The translations under genes and the position numbers were made by a program. The notes below the pieces were generated by a model. It searched no databases. It worked only from the letters and a program-made list of their open reading frames with translations, and was not told the origin of the DNA. From positions 1 to 33,666 of the forward strand of contig JAGATU010000054.1 in NCBI GenBank assembly GCA_017621115.1: 33,666 nucleotides of DNA, in the 5' to 3' direction. Numbering within the stretch: the first letter of the stretch is position 1; each line of letters opens with the position of its first letter. Below are positions 6,007 to 15,564 of the stretch, one piece after another. Source of the DNA: Lachnospiraceae bacterium (GTDB taxonomy: Bacteria; Bacillota_A; Clostridia; Lachnospirales; Lachnospiraceae).

Positions 6007-7362
6007 TTATCCTTGTGGTCGTAGGGCCTTTGTTTTCCAGATACCGCTTGCATATCGGATGACACAAACAATTGCTGTTGTTATCCATGTAACACCGATG
6101 GTAACCCAGATACCCCAGAATCCCAGTGCCGGAATGCGGGTGAAAATCTGCGAGTAACCAATTCGGCAGGCAACTTCCGTCACACCGTTTAAAATTGCAA
6201 ATCCGGTATCGCCGCAACCGTTTAATACCGCACGCGGTACATAAATCATTCCGAGAGCAAAATAACATACTCCGTTAATGCGAAGTGCGTATTTGGCAAT
6301 GTCTATTACTTCCCTTTCTTTTACAAAGAATCCTACAATCTGTTCTCCGAGACCGAATGTAACCGGAATCATTATAATACTGAATATCGCCGCAATAATA
6401 ATAGTCTGCCGATAGCCCTGTTTTACTCTGTCAATCTTATTGGCCCCGATGTTTTGTCCCGAATAGGTAGTAAGCGCCGAACTGATGGAACCATAGAACT
6501 GTTGCACAATCTGTTCGATTCGCATAATAATTGTATAGGAAGCCATAACCGTAGTACCGAAACCGTTTACTACTCCCTGTAATGCCATACTGGAGACCGC
6601 AATCATCGCATTCTGTAATGCAATCGGTACTCCTAATTTGAATGACTGGGCAATGATATCCGCTTTTGGCATTCGCTGCTCTTTTGACATTTTAAAATAC
6701 GGAATCTTTACAAATGCATAAACCAAACATGCCACCGCTGAAGCCATCTGTGCAATAATCGTTGCAAAGGCTACGCCAAATACTCCCCACGAGAAATATA
6801 ATACAAACACCAAATCCAACACCACATTTACTACACTGGAAAGAATCAAAAAATACAGCGGCGTTCTGGAATCTCCGAGAGCACGCAGAATCGCAGCCAC
6901 ACCATTATACAAGGCAACAAAAATGATGCCCAGGCAGGTCGTTCTCATATAGGTAACAGACATATCAATAATATCTGCCGGCGTTGACAATAATCTTAAT
7001 ATAACCGGCGCAAAAACAAGTCCCAAAACACTGACAGTAATCGCCGCCGATATCAATACGTAAAAAGAATTGGCAATTGTCTTACGCACATATTCATAAT
7101 CCTTCGCGCCAAAAAACTGCGCTACAATAACTCCGATACCAATGGCAAGTCCGGAACTTAATGAAAAAAACAAAAAGCTTGTCGAGCCACAGGTTCCGAC
7201 TGCCGCAAGTGCATCGGATCCCACATAATTACCCACAATCAGGGAATCTACCATATTATAAAACTGCTGAAACAAATTTCCTATTAACAACGGCAATGCA
7301 AATGTAATAATATGTTTGGTTGGATTTCCAACTGTCATATCCGTAACATTTTTAGAATTCAC
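6007..7362 (-). CDS. MATE-family Na+/H+-coupled exporter
   Basis: The 451-residue length and 12 hydrophobic segments are typical of MATE exporters, which move cationic drugs or metabolites outward using an ion gradient. Family hallmarks are visible in the N-half (FALPLLIGNLFQQFYNMVDSLIVGNYVG, DALAAVGTCGSTSF) and repeated in the C-half (LGVPIALQNAMIAVSSMALQGVVNGFG, AYSG-like TYSGQNIGA). The start is a GTG at 7360-7362 preceded by GAGGAG at a 7-bp gap. It is the first gene after the terminator at 7429-7470 and is followed by the unknown membrane protein. The substrate cannot be inferred. A second MATE gene of the same subgroup lies at 25938-27290. Confidence 0.93.
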   Translation of the reverse strand: MNSKNVTDMTVGNPTKHIITFALPLLIGNLFQQFYNMVDSLIVGNYVGSDALAAVGTCGSTSFLFFSLSSGLAIGIGVIVAQFFGAKDYEYVRKTIANSFYVLISAAITVSVLGLVFAPVILRLLSTPADIIDMSVTYMRTTCLGIIFVALYNGVAAILRALGDSRTPLYFLILSSVVNVVLDLVFVLYFSWGVFGVAFATIIAQMASAVACLVYAFVKIPYFKMSKEQRMPKADIIAQSFKLGVPIALQNAMIAVSSMALQGVVNGFGTTVMASYTIIMRIEQIVQQFYGSISSALTTYSGQNIGANKIDRVKQGYRQTIIIAAIFSIIMIPVTFGLGEQIVGFFVKEREVIDIAKYALRINGVCYFALGMIYVPRAVLNGCGDTGFAILNGVTEVACRIGYSQIFTRIPALGFWGIWVTIGVTWITTAIVCVIRYASGIWKTKALRPQG

Positions 7363-7428
7363 AATCTATCTCCTCGTCATTATTCTATATCTATGACTTT
7401 TGACCCATTTTTACTTTTCTCATTATAT

Positions 7429-7470
7429 AAAAAAGAGGATATCCCGTCTACGGGGAATATCCTCTTTTTT
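7429..7470 (-). terminator. Intrinsic terminator after glgD
   Basis: AAAAAAGAGGATATCCCG pairs with CGGGGAATATCCTCTTTTTT around a TCTA loop. Flanking A and T runs make it efficient on the minus strand and symmetrical enough to work in both directions. It begins 28 bp after the glgD stop. Confidence 0.88.
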
Positions 7471-7497
7471 CGCTGAAAAAGCCTATATTTTTGTACT

Positions 7498-8637
7498 TTA
7501 TACAGTACATTTCTTACCGATATAAACCGGATAGCTGTCTGTTCCCTTCATAACCTTACCTGCTGTGATAGTAACTTCCTTATCAGTAATTAGGTATTCG
7601 ATGTCAGCACCTGCTTCTACAACGGTATCCTGCATAAGTACGCAGTTCTTAACCTTAGCGCCTTTAGCAACCTTTACACCTCTAAAGAGTACAGAGTTTT
7701 CAACTTCGCCTTCGATTACGCAACCGTCGGCTACCATGATGTTCTCAGCCTTGGCACCGCTTATGTATCGTGTAGGATTATCATCACGTATCTTGGTATA
7801 TACAGGAGCCGGACTAAATAATGCGTCGGAATTGTAGTCATCAAGAAGCTTCATATTCTCATCGAAATAGCTCTTAATATCTGTAATTCTGGCTACATAG
7901 CCTTCAAACTTATAGCCCTGTACATTGAGTACGTCCAACTGATTTAACAGAACGTCTCGTTCAAAGAACTTCTGTCCGCGTACAAACGCTGTATTAATCA
8001 AATCAATTAATAACTCTCTGCTGATTACGAAAATACCCATGGAAAGGCTCTGTACACCTGTCTCTTCAGAGTTAACATAGATTTTCTTAATACGTCTTCC
8101 GTTGATGGCGAATGTATAATAGAAGCCCTGGTCATTCGGTAAATTGCGGTATCCTTCCGGAATCTCCTGCTCATTATAAGCGATAGTAACATCTGCGCCT
8201 GACTCGATATGTTTTTCAATCATATCTTTGAAGTCAAAATTAATCGCATAGTTGGTATCAGCCATAATAACATACTGCTCTTTCTGATCACGCAAGAAGT
8301 TAATCAGACCGGCAATGGCTTCTACACGACCGGTATAAGTCTTAGATGTCTTTTCCGCATTTGGAGGGAAAATATTAAGGCCGCCGTTCTTACGAACCAA
8401 ATCCCATTCACGTCCGGAGCCTAAATGGTCCATAAGAGAATGGTAATTATTCTTAACGATCATTGAAATATTATCAATGCCACAGTTAGTCATGCTGGAG
8501 AGCATAAAGTCAATCAGACGATAACGGCTGGCAAAAGGGATGGATGCCATAAGACGTACATTTACCAAATCAGGAATAGTGGCATCATAACTGTTAGGGA
8601 ATACGAGTCCCAGTGCGCTTGTCTTAGAATTTAACAT
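7498..8637 (-). CDS. glgD: GlgD, regulatory (non-catalytic) subunit of glucose-1-phosphate adenylyltransferase
   Basis: The 379 residues comprise a nucleotidyltransferase-like N-domain followed by a left-handed beta-helix (residues about 285-379; [32 protein letters not shown]). The N-terminus reads [19 protein letters not shown] where the catalytic subunit has the GGQGSRL nucleotide loop, so the active-site signature is missing. This is characteristic of GlgD proteins of Firmicutes, which associate with GlgC and modulate ADP-glucose formation. The fold is otherwise conserved ([25 protein letters not shown]). The ATG overlaps the last codons of glgC (ATGTTAA), showing translational coupling in a two-gene operon. 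A terminator follows at 7429-7470. Confidence 0.95.
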   Translation of the reverse strand: MLNSKTSALGLVFPNSYDATIPDLVNVRLMASIPFASRYRLIDFMLSSMTNCGIDNISMIVKNNYHSLMDHLGSGREWDLVRKNGGLNIFPPNAEKTSKTYTGRVEAIAGLINFLRDQKEQYVIMADTNYAINFDFKDMIEKHIESGADVTIAYNEQEIPEGYRNLPNDQGFYYTFAINGRRIKKIYVNSEETGVQSLSMGIFVISRELLIDLINTAFVRGQKFFERDVLLNQLDVLNVQGYKFEGYVARITDIKSYFDENMKLLDDYNSDALFSPAPVYTKIRDDNPTRYISGAKAENIMVADGCVIEGEVENSVLFRGVKVAKGAKVKNCVLMQDTVVEAGADIEYLITDKEVTITAGKVMKGTDSYPVYIGKKCTV

Positions 8638-9839
8638 ATCTCTTCACCACCTTCTACATTATTGCTGACCATGGCATTCGGTCCAATCTTTGCTCCGTCA
8701 CCAACGATTACATCCGGTCCGATAGTTGCTACACCCTTGGAATCTCCATCCGGCATTTCTCCTACGACTACATTTTCGCCGAGAGTAACATTTTCACCAA
8801 CGATACAATGTCTTACAACAGCACCGGATTTGATAACCGTACCGCCCATAACAACGGCATCTTCTACAACCGCACCCTTTTCAACAGTAACACCTGCAAA
8901 AAGAATGGAATGCTTAACGGTACCCTTCACACGGCAACCATCAGTAATCATGGAATCCTCAACCACTGCACCTGCACTGATCTTATGACCGGTCATACCG
9001 CTGTTACGGCTGTAAATCTTCCAGTCATCTTCAAACAAGTCAATACCGCTGTTTTCCGGATCCAATACTTCCATATTAGCTTCCCATAAAGATGAAATAG
9101 TTCCTACATCCTTCCAGTATCCTGAGAAACGATATGCATACATATCACGGTTGTCACGAAGAAGATTCGGGATAATATTGTTACCAAAGTCATTTTCGGA
9201 ATTCGGATCTGCTTCATCTTCTGTAAGATATTTTTTCAAAATATCCCAATTGAAAATATAAATACCCATGGAAGCCAGATTGGATTTCGGGTTCTTAGGC
9301 TTCTCCTGGAACTCGGTAATCTTATCGTTCTCATCTGCTACCATAAGTCCGAAACGGGATGCTTCCTCCCAAGGAACTTCCATAACCGCTACGGAGAACT
9401 CAGCATTCTTTTCCTTGTGGAACTTTAAGAACTCACTGTAGTCCTGCTTACAAATCTGGTCACCGGAAAGAATAATAACATACTCCGGATCGTAGCGTTC
9501 AATAAATGAAAGGTTCTGGTAAATCGCATTTGCTGTTCCTTTATACCAATCAGAATTAGTTGCTTTCTGATAAGGCGGTAATACATGTACACCACCATAC
9601 AAACGGTCCAAGTCCCAAGGCTGGCCGTTACCGATATATTCATTTAAAGCAAGTGGCTGATACTGTGTCAAAATACCCACGGTATCAATGCCGGAATTTA
9701 CACAGTTCGATAACGGGAAGTCAATAATACGATATTTACCCCCGAAAGGAACTGCCGGTTTTGCGAGTTTCTGTGTCAATGCATACAGACGGGAACCCTG
9801 TCCGCCGGCTAAAAGCATTGCAATCATCTCTTTACCCAT
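8631..9839 (-). CDS. glgC: GlgC, glucose-1-phosphate adenylyltransferase (ADP-glucose pyrophosphorylase)
   Basis: The enzyme makes ADP-glucose and pyrophosphate from ATP and glucose-1-phosphate, the committed step of glycogen synthesis in the cytoplasm. The 402 residues carry the full set of motifs: [15 protein letters not shown] (nucleotide loop), [47 protein letters not shown] (metal-binding Asp), RFGLM, FQEKP, and a C-terminal beta-helix ending in [18 protein letters not shown]. The ATG has GGAGGATGAACT upstream. glgD follows with an overlap. Neighbouring sugar-import genes suggest storage of imported sugar. Upstream (9911-9955) lie helically phased TGTCG/TGACA repeats that may be regulatory; no convincing -35/-10 pair was found with them. 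Confidence 0.97.
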   Translation of the reverse strand: MGKEMIAMLLAGGQGSRLYALTQKLAKPAVPFGGKYRIIDFPLSNCVNSGIDTVGILTQYQPLALNEYIGNGQPWDLDRLYGGVHVLPPYQKATNSDWYKGTANAIYQNLSFIERYDPEYVIILSGDQICKQDYSEFLKFHKEKNAEFSVAVMEVPWEEASRFGLMVADENDKITEFQEKPKNPKSNLASMGIYIFNWDILKKYLTEDEADPNSENDFGNNIIPNLLRDNRDMYAYRFSGYWKDVGTISSLWEANMEVLDPENSGIDLFEDDWKIYSRNSGMTGHKISAGAVVEDSMITDGCRVKGTVKHSILFAGVTVEKGAVVEDAVVMGGTVIKSGAVVRHCIVGENVTLGENVVVGEMPDGDSKGVATIGPDVIVGDGAKIGPNAMVSNNVEGGEEIC

Positions 9840-10024
9840 AGTTCATCCTCCGAATTTAATAATAATCTTTATATATTATATTAAATTTTACAGATTTCAT
9901 AAATAACTTGTGTCGATTTTTGTCGCTATTTGACAAACTTTCTCCCTTTTAGACAATATTCAAAGATGGTTTTCGTGGGTTTTTACCAGAGTTTTCTTTT
10001 GCGTTTTAGCAGACAATAGTGCAT
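9840..10024 (-). promoter_or_regulatory. glgC upstream region with 10-bp-phased TGTCG-like repeats
   Basis: On the plus strand TGTCG, TGTCG and TGACA begin at 9911, 9921 and 9931, with AGACA at 9951. That puts copies on one helix face at 10-bp steps. An AT-rich stretch containing TATAAT-like sequence lies nearer the gene (about 9870-9890). No strong -35 box is visible. The region must hold the glgCD promoter because a terminator closes the upstream operon at 10025-10059. Confidence 0.4.
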
Positions 10025-10059
10025 AAAAAAGTGGTGCTCCCAAAGTAGGAACACCACTT
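10025..10059 (-). terminator. Intrinsic terminator of the sugar ABC importer operon
   Basis: AAGTGGTG (10029-10036) pairs with CACCACTT (10052-10059). On the minus strand the stem is followed by a run of six T (10025-10030). It lies just downstream of the second permease. Confidence 0.88.
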
Positions 10060-10086
10060 GTATAAATCTTATAATTATGTAGGAAA

Positions 10087-10995
10087 TTATTCCTTAACAC
10101 CACCGATTGTAAGACCTGTTACAAAGTATCTCTGTAAGAAAGGATACAAACAAACGATTGGAAGCATAGTTGCAATTGTAGCTGCGGAACGAACGGTTAC
10201 AGGTGTAACGGTTGCTGCGGCAGCACCAACTGCAGATGCATTAGCTGCACTACCACTCTGCTGCATTACGGATGATAATAATTTCATCAACTCGTACTGG
10301 AGTGTTGTATATTCAGTCTTCATACGGTTGTAAATCATAGCATCAAACCATGAGTTCCAGTGACCTACTGCTACGAATAAAACTACTGTAGCGTATACAG
10401 GCTTACAAAGAGGAGAAATAATCTTAACAAAAATTGTCCAATAGCCTGCACCGTCAAGCTGTGCAGATTCTTCCAAAGAATCCGGTAAGCCCATCATGTA
10501 AGTTCTAAGAACGAGCATATTCCATGCACTGATAGCACCCGGAATAATGTATACCCAGAATGTACCTGTTAAGTGTAAGTTTCTGTATAATAAGAATACA
10601 GGAATCAAACCACCGTTAACATACATCGTGATAACCCAGAATAAAGATACTTCTCTTTTGAAGAGGAATCTCTTACGGCTGATTACGTATGCAAGTAACG
10701 CATTCAGTACCAAAGCAATCGCTGTACCAAGTACGGTACGGGCTACAGTAATCTTAGCACCGGTAATCATGTTCTGAATACCTAATACTGTCTGGTAGTT
10801 CTTCCATGTGAACATTCTCGGCCATAAGTAAATTCCGCCACGGACAGCATCAATACCATCGTTGAAGGAAATAGCCAATGTGTTAAGTACCGGGTACAAG
10901 GTAACTACTACGAAGGCGATCATGAATAATGAATTACATACCACAAAAACCTTATCTAAAAATGATGTCTTTTGTTTTTTCGCGTTTCTAAACAT
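10087..10995 (-). CDS. Sugar ABC transporter permease, LplC/YtcP type
   Basis: This is an inner-membrane subunit of a binding-protein-dependent importer for oligosaccharides. The 302 residues contain six hydrophobic segments. The EAA-loop that contacts the ATPase is visible as MMGLPDSLEESAQLDGAGYWTIFVKIISPLCKP (around residues 165-200), with the G-x(8)-I-x-P core intact. The family-specific C-terminus FLQRYFVTGLTIGGVKE confirms the LplC/YtcP subgroup. The ATG has a near-perfect AGGAGGTG site that overlaps the stop of the preceding permease, so the two are coupled. No ATPase gene is in the window. This is usual for Firmicutes carbohydrate importers that share an MsmK/MsmX-type ATPase. Given the surrounding enzymes, the cargo is probably acidic or acetylated xylo-oligosaccharides. 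Confidence 0.95.
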   Translation of the reverse strand: MFRNAKKQKTSFLDKVFVVCNSLFMIAFVVVTLYPVLNTLAISFNDGIDAVRGGIYLWPRMFTWKNYQTVLGIQNMITGAKITVARTVLGTAIALVLNALLAYVISRKRFLFKREVSLFWVITMYVNGGLIPVFLLYRNLHLTGTFWVYIIPGAISAWNMLVLRTYMMGLPDSLEESAQLDGAGYWTIFVKIISPLCKPVYATVVLFVAVGHWNSWFDAMIYNRMKTEYTTLQYELMKLLSSVMQQSGSAANASAVGAAAATVTPVTVRSAATIATMLPIVCLYPFLQRYFVTGLTIGGVKE

Positions 10996-11006
10996 GCCTT
11001 CACCTC

Positions 11007-11948
11007 CTAGAATAAACTATCGTCGCCGGTCTTCTTAGCTGCCCAGTTAGCAAGCACAATTAATGCAATACTTACCGCACTCTTGAACATACCGGCTGCG
11101 GTACCGAGTGAGAAGTCGTTCTGACTGATACCCCAGGTCAAGACATAAATATCAATTGTTTCGGATACACTCTTAATCAGACCGTTACCGAGTAAGTACT
11201 GAACTTCGAAACCTGCATTCAATACATTACCAACGTTCATAAGTAAGAGAATCATGATTGTCGGGCGGATACCCGGCAATGTTATATGTTTAATCTTCGC
11301 CCATCTGCCGGCACCGTCAATAGATGCTGCTTCATACAAAGTAGGGTCAATAGCCGTGATGGCTGACAAATAAATAATCGCATTCCATCCCGTTTCTTTC
11401 CAGTTATTGGCAAATGCCACAATCCACCAGAAGTACTTCGGATGAGCAAAGAAGTTGATTGCTTGGTCAATAGCACCGCTTCTCATCAACAGGTCATTAA
11501 TAATACCGGTTGGTGATAAAGCATCATGTAAAATACCGGTAACGATAATCCAAGAAAGGAAATGCGGCAAATAAGAAATTGTCTGCACTGTCTTCTTTGC
11601 AATTGCTGAACGCATTTCATTCAAAAGAATGGCAAATAAAATGGCCGTAAAGGTTGTCGTAACCAGGTTAATAACACCCATCGCAAAGGTGTTTCGGATA
11701 ACTCTTAGGAAGACTGCGTCTTCAAATAAGAACTTAAACTTTGCAAGTCCAACGAGCTTGGAATGTAATAAACCATCCTTTGGTTTATACTGCTGGAAGG
11801 CCATAATCCAGCCTGTTAATGGCCAATAGTAAAATACAATACCATATACTACCACGAAGAAGGACACAACAAGTAAAAACTTCTGTCTCTTAACTTCTTT
11901 CCAGGTAATTCTTTTATCTTTTTTAATATTCGCTACGTCTTGAGCCAT
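11007..11948 (-). CDS. Sugar ABC transporter permease, LplB type
   Basis: The 313 residues contain six hydrophobic segments and the first-permease hallmarks WPLTGWIMAFQQYKP near the N-terminus and LPHFLSWIIVTGIL in the centre. The EAA-loop is present as IDPTLYEAASIDGAGRWAKIKHITLPGIRPT. It pairs with the permease encoded immediately downstream to form the membrane channel of an oligosaccharide importer. The ATG follows AGGAG with a 7-bp gap. Between this gene and the binding-protein gene lies a terminator-like hairpin (11971-12006), so it is probably expressed at a lower level than the binding protein. Confidence 0.95.
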   Translation of the reverse strand: MAQDVANIKKDKRITWKEVKRQKFLLVVSFFVVVYGIVFYYWPLTGWIMAFQQYKPKDGLLHSKLVGLAKFKFLFEDAVFLRVIRNTFAMGVINLVTTTFTAILFAILLNEMRSAIAKKTVQTISYLPHFLSWIIVTGILHDALSPTGIINDLLMRSGAIDQAINFFAHPKYFWWIVAFANNWKETGWNAIIYLSAITAIDPTLYEAASIDGAGRWAKIKHITLPGIRPTIMILLLMNVGNVLNAGFEVQYLLGNGLIKSVSETIDIYVLTWGISQNDFSLGTAAGMFKSAVSIALIVLANWAAKKTGDDSLF

Positions 11949-11970
11949 GTGTCACTCCTATCTTGCATTT

Positions 11971-12006
11971 AAAAAGCGGCGATAGTCTTAATGGGACTAT
12001 CGCCGC
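11971..12006 (-). terminator. Mid-operon terminator-like hairpin between binding protein and permeases
   Basis: GCGGCGATAGTC (11976-11987) pairs perfectly with GACTATCGCCGC (11995-12006), and five T follow on the minus strand (11971-11975). It lies inside the importer operon with no visible promoter after it. It is best read as a partial terminator and 3' mRNA stabiliser that gives more binding protein than permease. Confidence 0.8.
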
Positions 12007-12057
12007 CCTTTTCATGCAATTATTTCAGAATAATACAATTCCTAATTAATCCTCGAT

Positions 12058-13803
12058 TTATTTGAATGTATCAAGAATTGCCTGCATTTCAGCTAAGAAA
12101 TCTTCAGGTTTAGCTGTAGCGTAAACTTCCATCCATTCAGCCCATCCTGCATCGAAATCTTCTGCCATAACTACCTTAGGTAACCATTCATGCTTAAGTT
12201 CACCCATCTTAGCCCAAGCAACACCACCAGGAGTTTCTGTAGTGAAGTTGTTAGAGTAAGAGTACATTGGGAACCAAGGTCCGTTTGCTTCTACAACAGA
12301 ACCAATCATATCTACGTAGTTGCCTGCGCCATAAGCTGCGAAGCAAGCCTTAAGAGGTTCAGCCATACCATTCTGGAATTCTGATGGCTGTTCTTCCGGT
12401 TTGTTAGCATTGATTCCATCATCAGATGTACCATGCCACTGTGGGAAGTATGAGTATGCACATGTATGAGAAGCCTGGTAAGCTGTATCAGCTAATGTAG
12501 TTCTCTGTTCTTCTGTTCTGAAGTATAAACCGTTTTCATCTACATTGTAGTCAACGCCTTCAACACCCCAGAATCTTAAGTCATGGAGTTCCTGATCCAT
12601 AGCACAATCAACGATAAACTTGAATGCTCTTTCAGGATCTTCACAGTCAACTGTGATAGCAATACCAGATGCCTGGTTAACTGTATCGTCAAATGTATGC
12701 CATCTGTTTTCCATACCAGCTGTTGTTGTTAATCCACAAGGAACATAGTTGCAACCCTGCTTGTCAAGGCCAGTCTGTGTAAATACATCATTTACAGTGT
12801 AAGCGAAATCCCACCACTGATCTACCATACCAAGTACACGACCTGTAGATAATTTAGCGATGTATTCGTCATATGTCTGTGTGAATGATTCAGGATCTAC
12901 GAATCCCTTCTTGTATTCTTCATTCAACTTCTGGAAGTATAATCTTGTATCTTCAGAAGTATTGTAATCTTCGATTGTCATAGTAGCTTTGTTAACGATA
13001 ACAGAACCGTCGTTTGGATAACCAGCTAAGAACTGTCCAGCGTTTTCAAGACAGAAGTATCTCCAGTCTTCGCAAAGGATAGTATAAGCCATGTTAGGTG
13101 TTCCGTCTTCCATTGTAGGGTTAGCTGCAATGTAATCTTCGATTACTTTGAAGTAATCATCCATAGTTTCGATTACAGGATATCCAGCCCATTCAAGAAC
13201 TCTAACCTGAATCCAGAATGCTTCGTCATTGTGTGTTGTAGCTGTAGGTTCGCCCTTGCTGTTACCAAATGGGTTGATCCAGTAGATCTTTCCATCGTCC
13301 TGACGGAATTTATCCCATTCAGCTTCTGTGAACCAAGCTTCTTTGAACTCTGGATACTGATCGATGTAATCATCTAATGGTAATAAAGCGCCTGCTTCAT
13401 AGAGAAGACCCATTTCATCAGAGTCGATGAAATCTGGATATTCATCAGATGCGATCAATGTACCTGTAGCTTCTGCTGCTGTCTGACCTGTTAACCAAGT
13501 TTCTTTAACTTTTACGCCCCATCTTTCAGCGATCATCTGAGCGATTTCGTTATCGTCATTGATTTCTGAACCTGGCATTGTGATAAACATGTCAAAGTTA
13601 GCAATTTCGTCTTCAGAATAAGTCTTAGCTTCTTCTGCAGGTGCTGCTTCTTCAGCTGGAGCTTCTTCAGCTGCTGGAGCTTCTTCTTCAACTGCTGCTT
13701 CTGGTGCAGGAGCTGCAGCTTCTTCCTTAGCGCCACAACCAGCTAACATAGTAGCTACCATAGCAACGCTAATAAGTAATGCTGTTAATTTTCTTAATTT
13801 CAT
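12058..13803 (-). CDS. Extracellular oligosaccharide-binding lipoprotein of the ABC importer
   Basis: The 581 residues are the size typical of the LplA-type solute-binding family. The signal peptide ends in a lipobox (MLAGC, lipidated Cys at about residue 23). An Ala/Glu/Pro-rich tether of about 40 residues (AAPAPEAAVEEEAPAAEE) follows and would hold the binding domain away from the membrane. The remainder is rich in aromatic residues (WYF-lined, for example DQWWDFAYTVNDVF and YSYFPQWHGTSDDG), as expected for sugar stacking. The ATG has a GGGAGG site 10 bp upstream. It is the first gene of the importer operon; the promoter region 13842-13906 carries the paired 22-bp-spaced motif shared with the chemoreceptor operon. 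The ligand is probably a xylan-derived oligosaccharide, judged from context only. Confidence 0.93.
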   Translation of the reverse strand: MKLRKLTALLISVAMVATMLAGCGAKEEAAAPAPEAAVEEEAPAAEEAPAEEAAPAEEAKTYSEDEIANFDMFITMPGSEINDDNEIAQMIAERWGVKVKETWLTGQTAAEATGTLIASDEYPDFIDSDEMGLLYEAGALLPLDDYIDQYPEFKEAWFTEAEWDKFRQDDGKIYWINPFGNSKGEPTATTHNDEAFWIQVRVLEWAGYPVIETMDDYFKVIEDYIAANPTMEDGTPNMAYTILCEDWRYFCLENAGQFLAGYPNDGSVIVNKATMTIEDYNTSEDTRLYFQKLNEEYKKGFVDPESFTQTYDEYIAKLSTGRVLGMVDQWWDFAYTVNDVFTQTGLDKQGCNYVPCGLTTTAGMENRWHTFDDTVNQASGIAITVDCEDPERAFKFIVDCAMDQELHDLRFWGVEGVDYNVDENGLYFRTEEQRTTLADTAYQASHTCAYSYFPQWHGTSDDGINANKPEEQPSEFQNGMAEPLKACFAAYGAGNYVDMIGSVVEANGPWFPMYSYSNNFTTETPGGVAWAKMGELKHEWLPKVVMAEDFDAGWAEWMEVYATAKPEDFLAEMQAILDTFK

Positions 13804-13841
13804 TACTTTTTTTCCTCCCTTTATATATATTTGATAATATC

Positions 13842-13906
13842 ATTATAAAGAATCCATAAAAAGAAAAAACCCGAAAAAGTATAGTTAAAAACCCGAAAAA
13901 GTCTAG
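13842..13906 (-). promoter_or_regulatory. Importer promoter with two AraC/YesN-type operator copies 22 bp apart
   Basis: On the minus strand CTAGACTTTTTCGG (13893-13906) and CTATACTTTTTCGG (13871-13884) have a 22-bp period. A perfect TATAAT -10 (13842-13847) follows. The -35 position (13865-13870) is a poor match and directly abuts the nearer copy. That is the class II layout of AraC-family activators. The same pair occurs at 23930-23965. The farther copy also forms the 3' arm of the regulator-gene terminator. Confidence 0.7.
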
Positions 13907-13930
13907 GTCATACTCTAGAGTTTTTCGGGT
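13886..13930 (-). terminator. Intrinsic terminator after the YesN-like regulator gene, sharing bases with the importer operator
   Basis: On the minus strand ACCCGAAAAA (13921-13930) pairs with TTTTTCGGGT (13891-13900), extended by an inner CTAG/CTAG pair and followed by T residues (13886-13891). A second copy of the 3' arm at 13865-13880 could pair with the same 5' arm. Confidence 0.8.
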
Positions 13931-13962
13931 GTCATGTTATATAGTATATTTGTCTGATAATT

Positions 13963-15564
13963 CTACTCGGATTCACCCGCATTTTTGCGGTATCTTGCCG
14001 GAGTACATCCCTTTTGCTCGATAAAACGGCTGATAAAATAGTCCGTATCGTGATATCCTACTTCTTCGGCAATTACCGAGATTTTCTTATCCGTTTTAAG
14101 CAGCATCTGTGCCGCCTCGTTTATTCTGTAATTACTCAGGTAATCCTTAAAAGATTGTCCGTATTTCTTACGGAATATCTGTCCAAGGTAGGAACTGTTG
14201 ACATAGTATTTCTTACTAAGGTCTTTGAGTGTGATATTCTCGGCAAAATGCTCGCGCACTTCCCTTTCCACATCCATAAGCACACCCCTGGATACATTCT
14301 TGCGAAGCTGTATCAGGTACTCTGCATATTCACAGGCAAACCGTCTGAGGTGGGCACGGCTCCCCCTGGAAATATCGGCATCAAATACATTATTACTGAT
14401 GTAAAGCATGACTTCTTCCTGATCCACCGTCTCATCCTGTTCCACTGCAAGATGTATCAACTGGAACAACAGGTAGTTGGTATTCATCGAAACAATTTCT
14501 CCGGTCAGACCGGCACTTTCCATCTCACCGTATAATTCATCCACGCTGCTGTTAATTGCCACACGGTCATTCTGCTCCACGGCATATATCAATTTGTCCA
14601 GACTCTGTTTACAAAGTACGACTTTATTCTGGTTAACCTGTACTTCTTCTTCATAATAGTAGATTTTTTTCTGTGTGCGGAATCCTCTGGAAGATTTGAG
14701 TACACAGGCGCTGCTGTATGAATTGGAAATTCTTGCAATATCCTCTACTTCTTTACCAACCAGGGCTACCAGCGGTATTCCGATACGCTCCGTTGCTGCT
14801 TCCAAAAGCATTTCCATAAACACTTCCATGGACACACCATGTCTGTCCGCCATCTCATCCGAATACAAAATGCTTATCTCGTATTCTTCTTCTTCTCCCA
14901 AAATGGCTTTTATACAATAATCCCCCTCTTCCTTTAAGAATCTGCGACAATTCTCAAAAATGCTGTCTCTTAATTCCCAAATCTCACTATCGGATAATTC
15001 CTCCAGGTTGTCAGCACTTTCAGGCCCAATCTGCACATAGCGCACCGGACCGTTAAATGGAAGATTCTCTTTGACATAGGCAAGAACTTCAGGCTCCCAT
15101 TTCCCACGGATTAAAGCCGAAAGATTCTGTATCAGATAACTTCTCTGCCAGGTTTTCTTTTCTTCCTCTTCAATCACAACACTCTTACGCTGCTCCAAAA
15201 CATTTTCTATTAATTCCAGCAGTTGTTCTTTTGCTACCGGTTTTAACATATATTCCATGCAGGAGTAACGGATTGCTTTCTGTGCAAATGAAAAATCATT
15301 GTATCCGCTCAAAATGGCAAAATAGGCATCGGAAATATTCTCTGTCCGGATTTTCTCAAGTAGTTCAAGCCCTGTCATAATCGGCATTTTAATATCCGCC
15401 AAGATTAAATCCACTTCATTCTCTTTTAAATATTCGTAAGCTTCTTTACCGTTAGCCGCAGTCTTTACTATCTTACAACCTTCGGCTTCCCAATCAATCA
15501 ACACAGATAAACCTTCCAAAATAATAGGCTCATCATCTACCAATAATACTCTTAACTGTGTCAT
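13963..15564 (-). CDS. YesN-type response regulator (receiver plus AraC DNA-binding domain)
   Basis: The 533 residues begin with a receiver domain (LRVLLVDDEP, phosphoacceptor Asp57 in LILADIKMP, and the conserved Lys in YMLKPV). A long middle region follows, and a C-terminal AraC double helix-turn-helix at about 430-530 (ITLKDLSKKYYVNSSYLGQIFRKKYG, then ISVIAEEVGYHDTDYFISRFIEQKGCTPARYRK). It is the cytoplasmic partner of the YesM-like kinase; its ATG overlaps the kinase stop in an ATGA, showing coupling. Such regulators control sugar import operons of this kind. The paired 22-bp-period motif upstream of the importer (13871-13906) and of the chemoreceptor operon (23930-23965) is its likely binding site, so it would activate both its own operon and uptake. 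Confidence 0.95.
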   Translation of the reverse strand: MTQLRVLLVDDEPIILEGLSVLIDWEAEGCKIVKTAANGKEAYEYLKENEVDLILADIKMPIMTGLELLEKIRTENISDAYFAILSGYNDFSFAQKAIRYSCMEYMLKPVAKEQLLELIENVLEQRKSVVIEEEEKKTWQRSYLIQNLSALIRGKWEPEVLAYVKENLPFNGPVRYVQIGPESADNLEELSDSEIWELRDSIFENCRRFLKEEGDYCIKAILGEEEEYEISILYSDEMADRHGVSMEVFMEMLLEAATERIGIPLVALVGKEVEDIARISNSYSSACVLKSSRGFRTQKKIYYYEEEVQVNQNKVVLCKQSLDKLIYAVEQNDRVAINSSVDELYGEMESAGLTGEIVSMNTNYLLFQLIHLAVEQDETVDQEEVMLYISNNVFDADISRGSRAHLRRFACEYAEYLIQLRKNVSRGVLMDVEREVREHFAENITLKDLSKKYYVNSSYLGQIFRKKYGQSFKDYLSNYRINEAAQMLLKTDKKISVIAEEVGYHDTDYFISRFIEQKGCTPARYRKNAGESE

